Of a stretch of 54,294 bases of DNA, positions 17,339-26,114 are shown one piece after another (positions within the stretch are counted from its first letter, which is position 1; each line of letters opens with the position of its first letter). The stretch comes from Bacteroidales bacterium. Its GTDB lineage: Bacteria; Bacteroidota; Bacteroidia; Bacteroidales; F082. The notes under the pieces were generated by a model that saw only the letters and a list, made by a program, of their open reading frames with translations, was not told the origin of the DNA and searched no databases. Location: contig JABFQW010000109.1 of NCBI GenBank assembly GCA_013141455.1, positions 1-54,294 of the forward strand, in the 5' to 3' direction. Position numbers and translations under genes: made by a program.

Positions 17339-17847
17339 AAACGAATTTCTGTTGTTTTGCCTGATAATTGGTTCTGAATTGATTAGGTTCTCCATTGGTG
17401 ATAAAATTTAAAGGTTCGTAAAATAATTTATTATCGGTTATATATGAATTGATTGATAAAATGTTACCTGAAAATATGAAAACTGTGATTGCTGATTTTT
17501 AGATAAAACAAATTTATTATAAATAATTGAATAATCATAGTGAATCTTCCTGTTGGTAATGAATTTTACCCGTTACGGCATAGGTTCAAGTCATAACTCC
17601 GGTCTATTGTCCGAAATAATATTCTCTTAATTTTTGCCATATTGTTGACACAATCTTATTTCTCTGCCTGTGCAGAGCATGTCATCAACTGAAACTTCAC
17701 ATTTCATTACTTCATTCTCTGACCATTTCTCAACTTCCCGCTGATTAATTTCGGTTAAAATTCGATCAGATGAACTAAATTTGGTATTTTCGATTAATTT
17801 TACACTGCTAAATAAATTATTAAAACATCACTAAATTTTCTCCTCAC
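17339..17847. other. Gene-free gap between divergent genes
   Basis: About 510 bp between the leftward secreted-protein gene and the rightward arsC-like gene. It is AT-rich and has no open frame with recognisable content. It must contain both divergent promoters, but I see no convincing TAnnTTTG element. A GGTTCAAGTC string near 17581 resembles a tRNA T-loop, but no cloverleaf can be folded around it. Confidence 0.5.
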
Positions 17848-18189
17848 TTGGTCAGAATCTACCATAACCCACGTTGCCGGAAATCCAGAGCCGGATTAGA
17901 TTTTTTAAAAACAAAAAACATTGATTTCGAGATCATTGAATATATGAAGAAATCACTGCCGGCAAGTGAAATCAGGTCTATCCTGAAGAAATCGGGTTTG
18001 AAAATTGAAGACCTGCTTCGGAAACAGGAAGATGATTATAAGAATCTTATCAAAGGCAAACAACTGACCGAAGATGAACTTATCGATATGATAGTTTCAT
18101 TTCCGAACCTGTTACAGCGCCCTATTGTGATAAGCGATACACAGGCAGTAATTGCTGATCCACCTGAAAATTTAAATATCATATTGTAA
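17848..18189 (+). CDS. ArsC/Spx-family thioredoxin-fold reductase (arsenate reductase-like)
   Basis: 113 residues, normal for glutaredoxin-dependent arsenate reductases. Seen: YHNPRCRKSRAGLDFLK with the catalytic Cys at residue 10, and LLQRPIVISD, which carries the conserved RPI arginine after a cis-proline. These fit the ArsC family; related YffB/Spx proteins share the fold and not the arsenate activity, and no ars genes are nearby, so the substrate is uncertain. There is no ATG: an in-frame TAA lies at 17821 and the only sensible start is TTG 17848, nine codons before the active site. It heads an operon with the next two genes (gaps of 11 and 21 bp). Confidence 0.8.
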   Translation: MVRIYHNPRCRKSRAGLDFLKTKNIDFEIIEYMKKSLPASEIRSILKKSGLKIEDLLRKQEDDYKNLIKGKQLTEDELIDMIVSFPNLLQRPIVISDTQAVIADPPENLNIIL

Positions 18190-18200
18190 ATCAAAATACT

Positions 18201-18572
18201 ATGAAAATAGATCGCCCTTATGAGCAATTACCCGTCTGGAAAAACCTGATGGAATTTGTCAAAATGATATATATGGTCACCTCAACCTTTCCGCCCGATG
18301 AAAAGGAAGGAATCACCCGTAAACTGAGAAACAGCGTAACCGATATACCCGTCTTCATCGCTTCGGGTGTTAGTTCGAGAATCAGTATCGATAGCAAACC
18401 ATTTTTACAACAGGCCTCATCCGCGCTGATGCAGACCGAAACCTTGCTGTTAATCAGTATGCATTTGTCAATTATTCAAGCCTCAGAATTCGAATCTTTT
18501 CAGAATCAGATACTTGTACTCAATGATGAACTACAACAACTCATCATTCGTATCGATAGGAAATTCAATTAA
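18201..18572 (+). CDS. S23-type four-helix-bundle protein
   Basis: 123 residues. The pattern PVWKNLMEFVKMIYMVTSTFPPDEKEGITRKLRNSVTDIPVFIASG is that of the small proteins first found inside 23S rRNA intervening sequences. Four long helices are predicted and the family forms ring-shaped oligomers; its cellular role is not settled. The usual IAEG after the second helix is IASG here. The gene sits 11 bp after the arsC-like gene and 21 bp before fumC, so it is co-transcribed with a TCA-cycle enzyme. Confidence 0.8.
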   Translation: MKIDRPYEQLPVWKNLMEFVKMIYMVTSTFPPDEKEGITRKLRNSVTDIPVFIASGVSSRISIDSKPFLQQASSALMQTETLLLISMHLSIIQASEFESFQNQILVLNDELQQLIIRIDRKFN

Positions 18573-18593
18573 AATCCGCTTAATTTTAAAATC

Positions 18594-19979
18594 ATGAAAA
18601 TACGTATTGAAAAAGACACCATGGGACCGGTTGAGGTTCCCGCCGAAAAGTATTGGGGCGCTCAAACAGAGCGTTCGAGAAACAATTTTCGTATCGGCCC
18701 TGAGGCATCGATGCCTAAAGAAATCATTTATGCTTTCGCCTATCTGAAAAAGGCCGCTGCCATCACCAATATGGAATTGGGCGTATTGTCCGAAGCGAAA
18801 TGCAAGCTGATTGCACAGGCTTGCGACGAGATTCTGGACGGGAAGTTAGACGATAATTTTCCCTTGGTAATCTGGCAAACCGGCTCGGGAACTCAGAGCA
18901 ATATGAATGTGAATGAGGTGGTTGCAAACCGGGCGCATGTGATACAAGGCGGATCGTTAGACGATGAAAAAAAGACAATCCATCCAAACGATGATGTGAA
19001 TAAATCACAGTCATCGAACGACACTTTCCCTACAGCCATGCACATTGCAGCATATAAAGCCATCGAAGAAACAACATTGCCCGGCTTAGTGATGCTTCGT
19101 GACTCGTTAAAAGTGAAGGCTACTGAATTTGATACCATTGTGAAAACCGGACGTACCCACCTGATGGATGCCACGCCACTTACCTTAGGGCAGGAATTTT
19201 CAGGTTATGTTTCACAACTCGATCATGGAATTAAGGCATTGAAATCAACCTTTGATCACCTTGGCGAACTGGCCCTGGGCGGCACTGCCGTTGGAACCGG
19301 TATCAACACACCAAAAGGTTATGCCGTTAAAGTGGCCGAAAATATTGCCAAACTTACAGGCTTACCATTCCGTACTGCCGAAAATAAGTTTGAAGCCCTT
19401 TCGGCACACGATGCGATTGTTGAAACGTCAGGTGCATTGAAACAGTTGGCCGTGAGCCTGATGCATATTGCCAACAACATCCGTTTATTAGCTTCCGGAC
19501 CACGCTGCAGCATCGGTGAGATCATGTTACCCGAAAACGAACCGGGTTCGAGCATCATGCCAGGCAAAGTAAACCCAACCCAGGCCGAGTCGATGACGAT
19601 GGTTTGCACGCAGGTTATCGGGAATGATGTGGCAATTTCGGTTGGTGGCATGCAGGGCCATTTCCAGTTAAACGTATTTAAACCGGTGATGATCAGTAAT
19701 CTGCTTCAATCCGCCCGTCTTTTGGGCGATGTTTGTGTGAGTTTTACAGAACATGCCATTAAAGACACCGTTGCCGTGAAAGATAAAATCCAGTCCAATA
19801 TGGAAAACTCATTGATGTTAGTCACCGCATTAAATACGCATATCGGTTACGATAATGCCGCTAAAATTGCTAAAAAAGCACATAAAGAAGGTTTGACTTT
19901 ACGCCAATCGGCTATGGAACTCGGGCTTGTTACCGAGGAACAATTCAATGAGTGGGTTGACCCAAAAAAGATGATATAA
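18594..19979 (+). CDS. fumC: Fumarate hydratase, class II
   Basis: 461 residues, the standard length of the iron-free, oxygen-stable fumarase. It interconverts fumarate and malate in the TCA cycle. Seen: [23 protein letters not shown] at the start, [52 protein letters not shown] (catalytic His region), and the superfamily signature [15 protein letters not shown] with the catalytic Ser. All expected residues are present. It is last in a three-gene operon, with a strong palindromic terminator behind it and a convergent gene after that. Confidence 0.96.
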   Translation: MKIRIEKDTMGPVEVPAEKYWGAQTERSRNNFRIGPEASMPKEIIYAFAYLKKAAAITNMELGVLSEAKCKLIAQACDEILDGKLDDNFPLVIWQTGSGTQSNMNVNEVVANRAHVIQGGSLDDEKKTIHPNDDVNKSQSSNDTFPTAMHIAAYKAIEETTLPGLVMLRDSLKVKATEFDTIVKTGRTHLMDATPLTLGQEFSGYVSQLDHGIKALKSTFDHLGELALGGTAVGTGINTPKGYAVKVAENIAKLTGLPFRTAENKFEALSAHDAIVETSGALKQLAVSLMHIANNIRLLASGPRCSIGEIMLPENEPGSSIMPGKVNPTQAESMTMVCTQVIGNDVAISVGGMQGHFQLNVFKPVMISNLLQSARLLGDVCVSFTEHAIKDTVAVKDKIQSNMENSLMLVTALNTHIGYDNAAKIAKKAHKEGLTLRQSAMELGLVTEEQFNEWVDPKKMI

Positions 19980-19986
19980 TTTTTTT

Positions 19987-20046
19987 CAATTGCCACTGAC
20001 TGAAGTCAGGACTTCAATTGCCCCTGACTTCAGTCAGGGGCAATTG
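19987..20046. terminator. Bidirectional terminator made of a duplicated palindrome
   Basis: 20015-20046 is a 32-bp inverted repeat with two perfect 15-bp arms. Just before it, 19988-20011 repeats the same sequence in degenerate form (CAATTGCC, then ACTGACTGAAGTCAGG). T runs lie on both sides. It separates fumC from the convergent PLP-enzyme gene whose stop is at 20048, so it can serve both. Confidence 0.75.
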
Positions 20047-20047
20047 A

Positions 20048-21331
20048 TTAAAACCTCAACTTCTTCAACGAAGCAGCCAAGGCTTCCTGACTGATGGTAT
20101 TCGGAAATATAAAATCAGGTTCCATATATACCACCTCATGATCTTTTTTGAATCGCGCTTCTCCACCGCCGGTTATGTTGAGCATGATTACCGCCTCTTT
20201 ATCAAACAACGGATTTGAAATGGCCTGAATCAAACTTGCCGTTGCAATCTCTGCAGCCGGATGAATATCAATCCCTTCCAATGCTTCGAATAATTGTCCC
20301 GCTGCAAGTCCATCCTCATTGGAGGCTATTAAAATATCGCCATCCGAATCTTTTAATGCATCAAATAGTCCGCCGGTTATCGGGTAAGGTGGTTTACGGT
20401 TCGATAATACTTTTGCATAAATCTCCTCAACATCATGTCGGGCAACGTCATCATCGTAAGCTAATAACTGTCTCGAACCTGCATTCCAGGCATGATACAT
20501 CGGTACGAAAGGTAAATTTTGCGAAACCATCAATTTCGTTTTTTTTGAACCAAACCGGCCATCATCAAGTAAACGCAGGTTGGCCTCCCAGGCTGCGATA
20601 GCACCTGTTCCACTTCCGACAGCCTGAAAATAATATTCCGGTATCTGTCCGATAAAAGTGGTTGCCGAAAGCATAGTCGTTGCCATTCCATCGCGTCGGG
20701 CCACATTTTTAGCTCCACCTTCGGCAATAAAACCGTCTATTTTACAAACCATATTCGACAGATTGATGGCATCGAAATAATCGCTGCCACTTTCGCAACA
20801 AAGTAGTTTCACACAAGGGTTAAGTGGTTTATCAAACCAGAGCGCATCCACATTATCGTATGGAACACACAGCAATAAGGGTATGTTGTTTTCGGAACAG
20901 ACTTTCGCAAAAGCACGTGCTGTATTACCGGCAGAAGCAACAACCAGAACCTTTTCCTGATCCGGTTGCAATCGTCCGCAAACACTGTAAGCTTCCGTCT
21001 CTTTAAATGAGCAGGTACTCATCGAGGCGCCTTTTTCGGGCCAGTACCCATTGAAAGTAATATACAAATTACGTAATCCCAGATAATTGGCCAAAGCAAT
21101 ACTTTTATAAGTAACTGGCGACGATGACCCATCCAACATCCGGTTAACAGGGAGCCAGGAGGCGAATTTGTACAAGCCGAAACTGTCATCATTTAACTGC
21201 AATTGCCTGTCGGAATAAATCGCCCTGATGAGGCCCGGTGTTGATTCGCCCGGTGCATCGAGTACCCAGCCTGTATCTTCAAATACTGTTCCTGTAGCAA
21301 CTGACTTCAGCTGGTATATGGTTGGTTTCAT
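20048..21331 (-). CDS. Threonine synthase-like PLP enzyme, probably cysteate synthase
   Basis: 427 residues from ATG 21331; upstream in-frame ATGs at 21343 and 21358 add only a polar leader. Seen: the PLP-binding lysine in TCSFKETEAYSVCGRL, SAGNTARAFAKVC contacting the cofactor ring, and the glycine-rich phosphate loop AVGSGTGAIAAWEANLR, all fold-type II features. Beyond these, STPGLIRAIYSDRQL, SSSPVTYKS and GGAKNVARRDGM match what I remember of cysteate synthase, which makes L-cysteate from phosphoserine and sulfite, better than true threonine synthase. In Bacteroidota cysteate feeds capnine/sulfonolipid synthesis. No sulfonolipid acyltransferase gene is in the window, so the role is inferred. 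The gene stands alone and faces fumC. Confidence 0.7.
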   Translation of the reverse strand: MKPTIYQLKSVATGTVFEDTGWVLDAPGESTPGLIRAIYSDRQLQLNDDSFGLYKFASWLPVNRMLDGSSSPVTYKSIALANYLGLRNLYITFNGYWPEKGASMSTCSFKETEAYSVCGRLQPDQEKVLVVASAGNTARAFAKVCSENNIPLLLCVPYDNVDALWFDKPLNPCVKLLCCESGSDYFDAINLSNMVCKIDGFIAEGGAKNVARRDGMATTMLSATTFIGQIPEYYFQAVGSGTGAIAAWEANLRLLDDGRFGSKKTKLMVSQNLPFVPMYHAWNAGSRQLLAYDDDVARHDVEEIYAKVLSNRKPPYPITGGLFDALKDSDGDILIASNEDGLAAGQLFEALEGIDIHPAAEIATASLIQAISNPLFDKEAVIMLNITGGGEARFKKDHEVVYMEPDFIFPNTISQEALAASLKKLRF

Positions 21332-21369
21332 TTGATTTGTCATGCAGTTTTGTTTCAATAAATGCGTGG

Positions 21370-21377
21370 CAAAGATA
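21370..21377 (-). promoter_or_regulatory. -7 element of the PLP-enzyme gene
   Basis: On the minus strand TATCTTTG matches TAnnTTTG. Transcription would start near 21363, which favours ATG 21343 or 21331 over 21358. No -33 element is evident. Confidence 0.45.
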
Positions 21378-21621
21378 TTGCAATCGTTGGAGCAGAGATT
21401 AAACCGAAGGTAAAATTATTACCAAAATCACTACATCATTTCACTTTTCAATCTGCATGTGTGGCAGTACATTTTGATTGTATTTACTTTTGGCAAAGCA
21501 TAGAATGGATATTTATTGATGATATTAAAACTCCGTTAGGTATTAAATCAACACCATTCGTGTAACTTTTGTCAGGTGTATCCGTCAAATCAATTACTTT
21601 TTAATCTTTATCCTGATTTTC

Positions 21622-24045
21622 ATGATACAAAACCTCTTCAAATATAGTTTCAGGGCGCTGAGCAGACAAAAATCGTATGTATTCATCAATTTACTCGGAC
21701 TCAGTGCTGGGATTGCCTGTAGTTTAATCATCGGACTTTTCATTTTTCACGAGATGAGTTACGATCAATACAACGAAAAAAGAGACCGTATCTACAGGGT
21801 AATTCTTCACGGGAATATCGGTGGGCAGGAGCTAAAGGTTACTTCAACAGCATCACCGATTGGCCCTACCATGCGCAATGAGTTTCCAGAAGTTGAGAGT
21901 TTTTTGAGGATGAATGGCTGGGGTGAGACAATTGTAAAATCGGAAGAGGAATATTTTACCGAAGATCAATTTGTTGAAGCCGATTCGTCTTTCTTTAATT
22001 TTTTCACCATCAAACTTTTACGTGGCCAACACGATAAACTACTGAACGAACCCCATACACTCGTGCTTTCGGAGAGTACGGCACACAAAATTTTTGGGGA
22101 AAGTGACCCGATCGATAAAATGCTTCAGGTTGGTAATGATTCGATAAAATACAGGGTGACAGGTATCATGGAGGATATCCCCGAAACATCGCATTTCAAG
22201 GCAAACATCATCGGTTCGTTTATGACCAATGACCGGGCGAATGACAACGAATGGCTTTCAAACAGCTTTAATACCTATGTGCTGTTACACCCAAACGCAT
22301 CAACGGACCAATTCGATACGCGTTTTAAGGATATGATTGTGAAGTATGTCGGACCCGAAATAACAAAGTATCTTGGCATTTCGATAGAGGAATTTACTTC
22401 AAAAGGTAATACGTATGCCCTGTTTCTTCAACCCCTTGCAGATGCCCATCTTGATCCTACCATTCAACAGGATCTGAAACCAGCCAATGACCCGAAATAC
22501 CTGATAATTTTCGGCATCATCGGATTCCTCATCATTGTTATTGCCGGCATCAACTTCATGAATCTCTCAACAGCACAGGCAATCAAAAGGGCGAAAGAAG
22601 TAGGGATAAAAAAAGTTAGCGGATCATCGGCACAGGCACTGATAATCCAATTTCTATTCGAAACCATTATCCTCTCCTACCTGTCGGTGGTAGGCGCCAT
22701 CGTGATTTCAGAACTTTCCCTTCCATATATCAATAATTTATTGGATCTGAAGTTGAAACTCGATTTTTTTAATACACCATTCCTGTTGCCACTCATTTTT
22801 TTGTTTGCAACAATCTTTGGTTTATTGGCAGGTAGCTATCCCGCCTTTTACCTTTCATCGTTTGATCCGGCAGTTGTTTTGAAAGGCAAACTAATAACAA
22901 ACGGTAAAAAGTATAAGCTGCGGAGTATTCTGGTTGTTGTGCAATTCACCTTTTCAATCCTGCTTATTGTTGGAACAATGATCATGTACAGGCAGATCAA
23001 TTTCATGCTTGATAAGAATCTGGGGTTTGATAAGGAAAATATATTGGTAATAAACAGAGCTTCGGCACTCAGGGCACAGATCATCAGTTTCAAAAATACT
23101 ATTCAGAAAATTCCCGGTGTGATGTCGGTAGCAGCATCAACTGCTGTTCCGGGGCATAGCAACAACAACAATGGTTATATGTTGATTGGCCGACCTGATG
23201 AAACTTTTTTACTTCAGACAAACTGGATCGATTTTGATTATCTCGCTACCTACAAAATCAGTCTTGCCGATGGCCGGAATTTCGATCCCAACATGCAAAC
23301 CTACAAAAATGCCTGTTTGGTAAACCAATCATCGATAAAGAAATATCTTATCCAGAATCCTTTCGAATCACAATTTAGAAGTGGTGGCGCTCCGGCTGAA
23401 GAGCCAGGAGGAATGCCAATTATTGGTGTTGTAAATGATTTTCATTATGAATCGCTTCGTAATGAAATAAACCCATATATTTTCAGGTTTAAAAACGAAA
23501 ATATGCAGTGGGGCTATGTAAGTATCAGGTTGGCCGAAAACGCTCCACGCGCTGTTGTTGATGAAATTGAGAAGGTGTGGGCAGGTTTTACGAACAACAA
23601 TCCGATGCAATTTTTCTTTATGGACAAAGACTACGAAAGGATGTACCGCGAAGAAAAACAAAATGCCAGTCTTGCTGTCCTTTTTACGATACTTGGGATA
23701 TTGATTGCCGCTTTGGGCCTTTATGGATTAACAGCTTTCACCATGCAGATGCGCACAAAAGAAATTGGTGTTCGAAAAACATTCGGTGCATCTATTTATT
23801 CCATTTGGTTAATGATTGCCAAAGAAATCGGGCTCTTACTCTTTATTTCGAGTATCATAGCATGCCCGTTAATCTATTGGGTAGCTGATGATTGGCTCCA
23901 AAATTTTCATTATCATATTCAATTAAACCTCTTCGATTTTTTGAGTGGGATTTTTATCTCGGTAATTATTGCCATGGCCACCATCAGCTATAAAACAATA
24001 AAGATTGCTTCGTTGAATCCTTCAATATCTTTGAGGTACGAGTAA
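21622..24045 (+). CDS. FtsX/MacB-type ABC transporter permease
   Basis: 807 residues. It opens with MIQNLFKYSFRALSRQKSYVFINLLGLSAGIACSLIIGLFIFHEMSYDQY, the typical start of Bacteroidota permeases with a first membrane helix at about residues 20-43. Next comes a MacB-type periplasmic domain (about 50-270), then three helices (about 285, 335, 385), a second periplasmic domain, and the final three helices. Both FtsX cores show the EVGIKKVSGSSAQALIIQF and EIGVRKTFGASIYSIWLMI coupling helices that contact an ATPase. No ATPase gene is adjacent, so the partner is elsewhere. Members export peptides or lipids or act in antimicrobial resistance; substrate unknown. Confidence 0.88.
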   Translation: MIQNLFKYSFRALSRQKSYVFINLLGLSAGIACSLIIGLFIFHEMSYDQYNEKRDRIYRVILHGNIGGQELKVTSTASPIGPTMRNEFPEVESFLRMNGWGETIVKSEEEYFTEDQFVEADSSFFNFFTIKLLRGQHDKLLNEPHTLVLSESTAHKIFGESDPIDKMLQVGNDSIKYRVTGIMEDIPETSHFKANIIGSFMTNDRANDNEWLSNSFNTYVLLHPNASTDQFDTRFKDMIVKYVGPEITKYLGISIEEFTSKGNTYALFLQPLADAHLDPTIQQDLKPANDPKYLIIFGIIGFLIIVIAGINFMNLSTAQAIKRAKEVGIKKVSGSSAQALIIQFLFETIILSYLSVVGAIVISELSLPYINNLLDLKLKLDFFNTPFLLPLIFLFATIFGLLAGSYPAFYLSSFDPAVVLKGKLITNGKKYKLRSILVVVQFTFSILLIVGTMIMYRQINFMLDKNLGFDKENILVINRASALRAQIISFKNTIQKIPGVMSVAASTAVPGHSNNNNGYMLIGRPDETFLLQTNWIDFDYLATYKISLADGRNFDPNMQTYKNACLVNQSSIKKYLIQNPFESQFRSGGAPAEEPGGMPIIGVVNDFHYESLRNEINPYIFRFKNENMQWGYVSIRLAENAPRAVVDEIEKVWAGFTNNNPMQFFFMDKDYERMYREEKQNASLAVLFTILGILIAALGLYGLTAFTMQMRTKEIGVRKTFGASIYSIWLMIAKEIGLLLFISSIIACPLIYWVADDWLQNFHYHIQLNLFDFLSGIFISVIIAMATISYKTIKIASLNPSISLRYE

Positions 24046-24072
24046 AATAAATTCCTATAACCGAAAACAAAA

Positions 24073-24098
24073 GCGGCTGCCCGAAACCGGGCAGCCGC
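24073..24098. terminator. Hairpin terminator between convergent genes
   Basis: An 11-bp perfect stem GCGGCTGCCCG / CGGGCAGCCGC with an AAAC loop, 28 bp after the permease stop and 25 bp before the convergent T9SS gene's stop. A-runs before it and an A-rich tail after it suit termination of the leftward gene as well. Confidence 0.75.
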
Positions 24099-24123
24099 AA
24101 ATCAAACAACCAATTAAAAAACA

Positions 24124-25887
24124 TTAATTCTTAATCACTTTTATTTGATTTACAGTGTTTCCTGTTTCGAGAATAACTGAATACAATCCATTTTTTAAAT
24201 CACTGATATTCAATTCTATAATGTTTTCACCAACCATGGTAAAACCTTGTGTATCAAATACAACAGAACCCAACACATTCAAAATACGAATATGATACGA
24301 TCCTGCGTTCTCGGTAGTATAGGTAATGTTCAGTTCGTCTGCAACCGGATTTGGATAGAGGCGCAGGCCCGACAAGTTATTTTCAACTCCAATTTGTTTG
24401 GTCGAATTTCCACCATCAACATAGAAACTCTGTGAGGAAGTCGTGCTGTCAATCATGGTTGTAAAACTTGATTCCCAGCCATATCCTGTCCAAATGTTAT
24501 CACACCATGTATTTAGTTCCCAGATATATGTTGATGAATCGATTAACTGATGAAGTGTGACAGTATTTTCCAATCCGGCATATTTAAAATGTGGATGTTC
24601 ACTACCAACACGTTGATATTTAACCCAGGTGAAATTATCTAAGCCTTCCCAGGTCAATGTCACTGAATGATCTGTAATATCACTTGCGAGTTGATTGACA
24701 GGCTCACAACTGTAAGTTGTTGTATCTTCTGTTGTTGTAAATGTAGCCTCCCAACCATAGCCGGTCCAGAATCCATTGCACAAGGTATTCAACTCCCAGC
24801 TATAGGCCGAATTTTCCTGAAGGTTAAACAAGGTGACTGAGTTGGCAGAATCAGCAAACCGATAATGATGGTAATCATCACCAATAACTTTATATCTTAC
24901 CCAGGTTGGACCGGTCAACCCTTCCCAACTCAAATCAACTGAATTTCCTGTAATATTCTGACTCAGTTGGTTTGTTGGATCACATATAACTGTATCTAGG
25001 TATGTTACAAAATTTTGCGCCCAACTATAACCTGTCCATGCCCCATTGCAATATGTATTGATTTCCCAGGTGTAATCTGTACTATCCTGCAAATTCATTA
25101 AACTCACCGTATTGTTTACTCCGGCATACCTGAATCTGTAAACCGGATTTGGACTCCCGGTTTCGTAATAACGCACCCAGGTTGCATTTGTCAGTCCTTC
25201 CCAGCTCAATGTTGCTTCGTGGGCAGTAATATCGTATGAAAGTTGATTTAATGGTTCGCAAACAACAGTATCAGCCAGCGTAATAAATGTTTCAGCCCAG
25301 CCAAATTCAGTCCATTGTCCATCACAGAAAGTCCTGATTTCCCAGGTGTAATCAGTTTCATCCAACAAATTGATTAAATGAATATTGTTGTTGTGATGTG
25401 CATTACGGATCTGATAATCAGTAGTTCCTGAAGGATAATACCGAACTTCGCAAGCGCCGGTAAGATTTTCCCAGGTGAGGAAAGCGGTATGGCCTGTAAT
25501 TTCATTGGCTTGCTGATTCAAAGGAATACATGCTATGGTATCTTCCAGCGTCGAAAAACTCTGTGGCCAGCCATAACCTGTCCAAACACCTTCACAGAAA
25601 GTATTGATTTCCCAGGTGTAATCCGCATTCGACATCAAATTAATCAACGAGACAGCGTTTGAAGTATCAGCAAAACGAAAATGATAATTGACTTGCACGT
25701 CCGTACGACGATAGCGAACCCAGGTGTCACCCGTTAGTCCGTCCCAGTTAAGTTCGGCAGCATGTGTTGTAATATTTGATGCCGTTTGATTAACCGGTTC
25801 ACAATTTTGCTGAGCCAAAACCGGCAAAACAGCAAAAAAGCCAAGCATTAAAAATAATGCAGTTGTAATAAATGTAAACTTTTTCAT
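24124..25887 (-). CDS. T9SS cargo with five Cys-containing fibronectin-like repeats
   Basis: 587 residues from ATG 25887, where the signal peptide begins (MKKFTFITTALFLMLGFFAVLPVLAQ). From residue 29 there are five tandem repeats of 90-92 residues. Each opens with C-x-P-x-N-Q, has ITxHxxxLxWxGLT, WVRY, a YTWEInTxC core and ends WTGYGWxxxFxT; the two conserved Cys per unit may form a disulfide. The layout resembles fibronectin type III domains. The C-terminus (LRLYPNPVADELNITYTTEN ... NGLYSVILETGNTVNQIKVIK) is a type A sorting domain, so the protein should be on the cell surface. Likely adhesive or carbohydrate-binding; no enzyme motif. Confidence 0.8.
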   Translation of the reverse strand: MKKFTFITTALFLMLGFFAVLPVLAQQNCEPVNQTASNITTHAAELNWDGLTGDTWVRYRRTDVQVNYHFRFADTSNAVSLINLMSNADYTWEINTFCEGVWTGYGWPQSFSTLEDTIACIPLNQQANEITGHTAFLTWENLTGACEVRYYPSGTTDYQIRNAHHNNNIHLINLLDETDYTWEIRTFCDGQWTEFGWAETFITLADTVVCEPLNQLSYDITAHEATLSWEGLTNATWVRYYETGSPNPVYRFRYAGVNNTVSLMNLQDSTDYTWEINTYCNGAWTGYSWAQNFVTYLDTVICDPTNQLSQNITGNSVDLSWEGLTGPTWVRYKVIGDDYHHYRFADSANSVTLFNLQENSAYSWELNTLCNGFWTGYGWEATFTTTEDTTTYSCEPVNQLASDITDHSVTLTWEGLDNFTWVKYQRVGSEHPHFKYAGLENTVTLHQLIDSSTYIWELNTWCDNIWTGYGWESSFTTMIDSTTSSQSFYVDGGNSTKQIGVENNLSGLRLYPNPVADELNITYTTENAGSYHIRILNVLGSVVFDTQGFTMVGENIIELNISDLKNGLYSVILETGNTVNQIKVIKN

Positions 25888-26114
25888 GTTCAAGGATTTA
25901 GTTAATACTATGGAATTAATTATTGTCATAAATTCAAATTATCCTGATACAATAGTAGATTGTATCTTACAGATAGTTATTATAGAATTCCAATATTGAT
26001 GTATAAAATTCAATGAAAAGAAAGCAGCACCTCTTTTACAGATTTTTTTAATTTTGAGGTTAAAGTATTAAATATCTGTAATTTAACTTCAGTGATCCAA
26101 ATAAACGGGGAAAA

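Noticed and set aside
17575-17600. GGTTCAAGTC resembling a tRNA T-arm
   Set aside because: The bases on either side do not form the T stem and no acceptor or anticodon stem can be folded.
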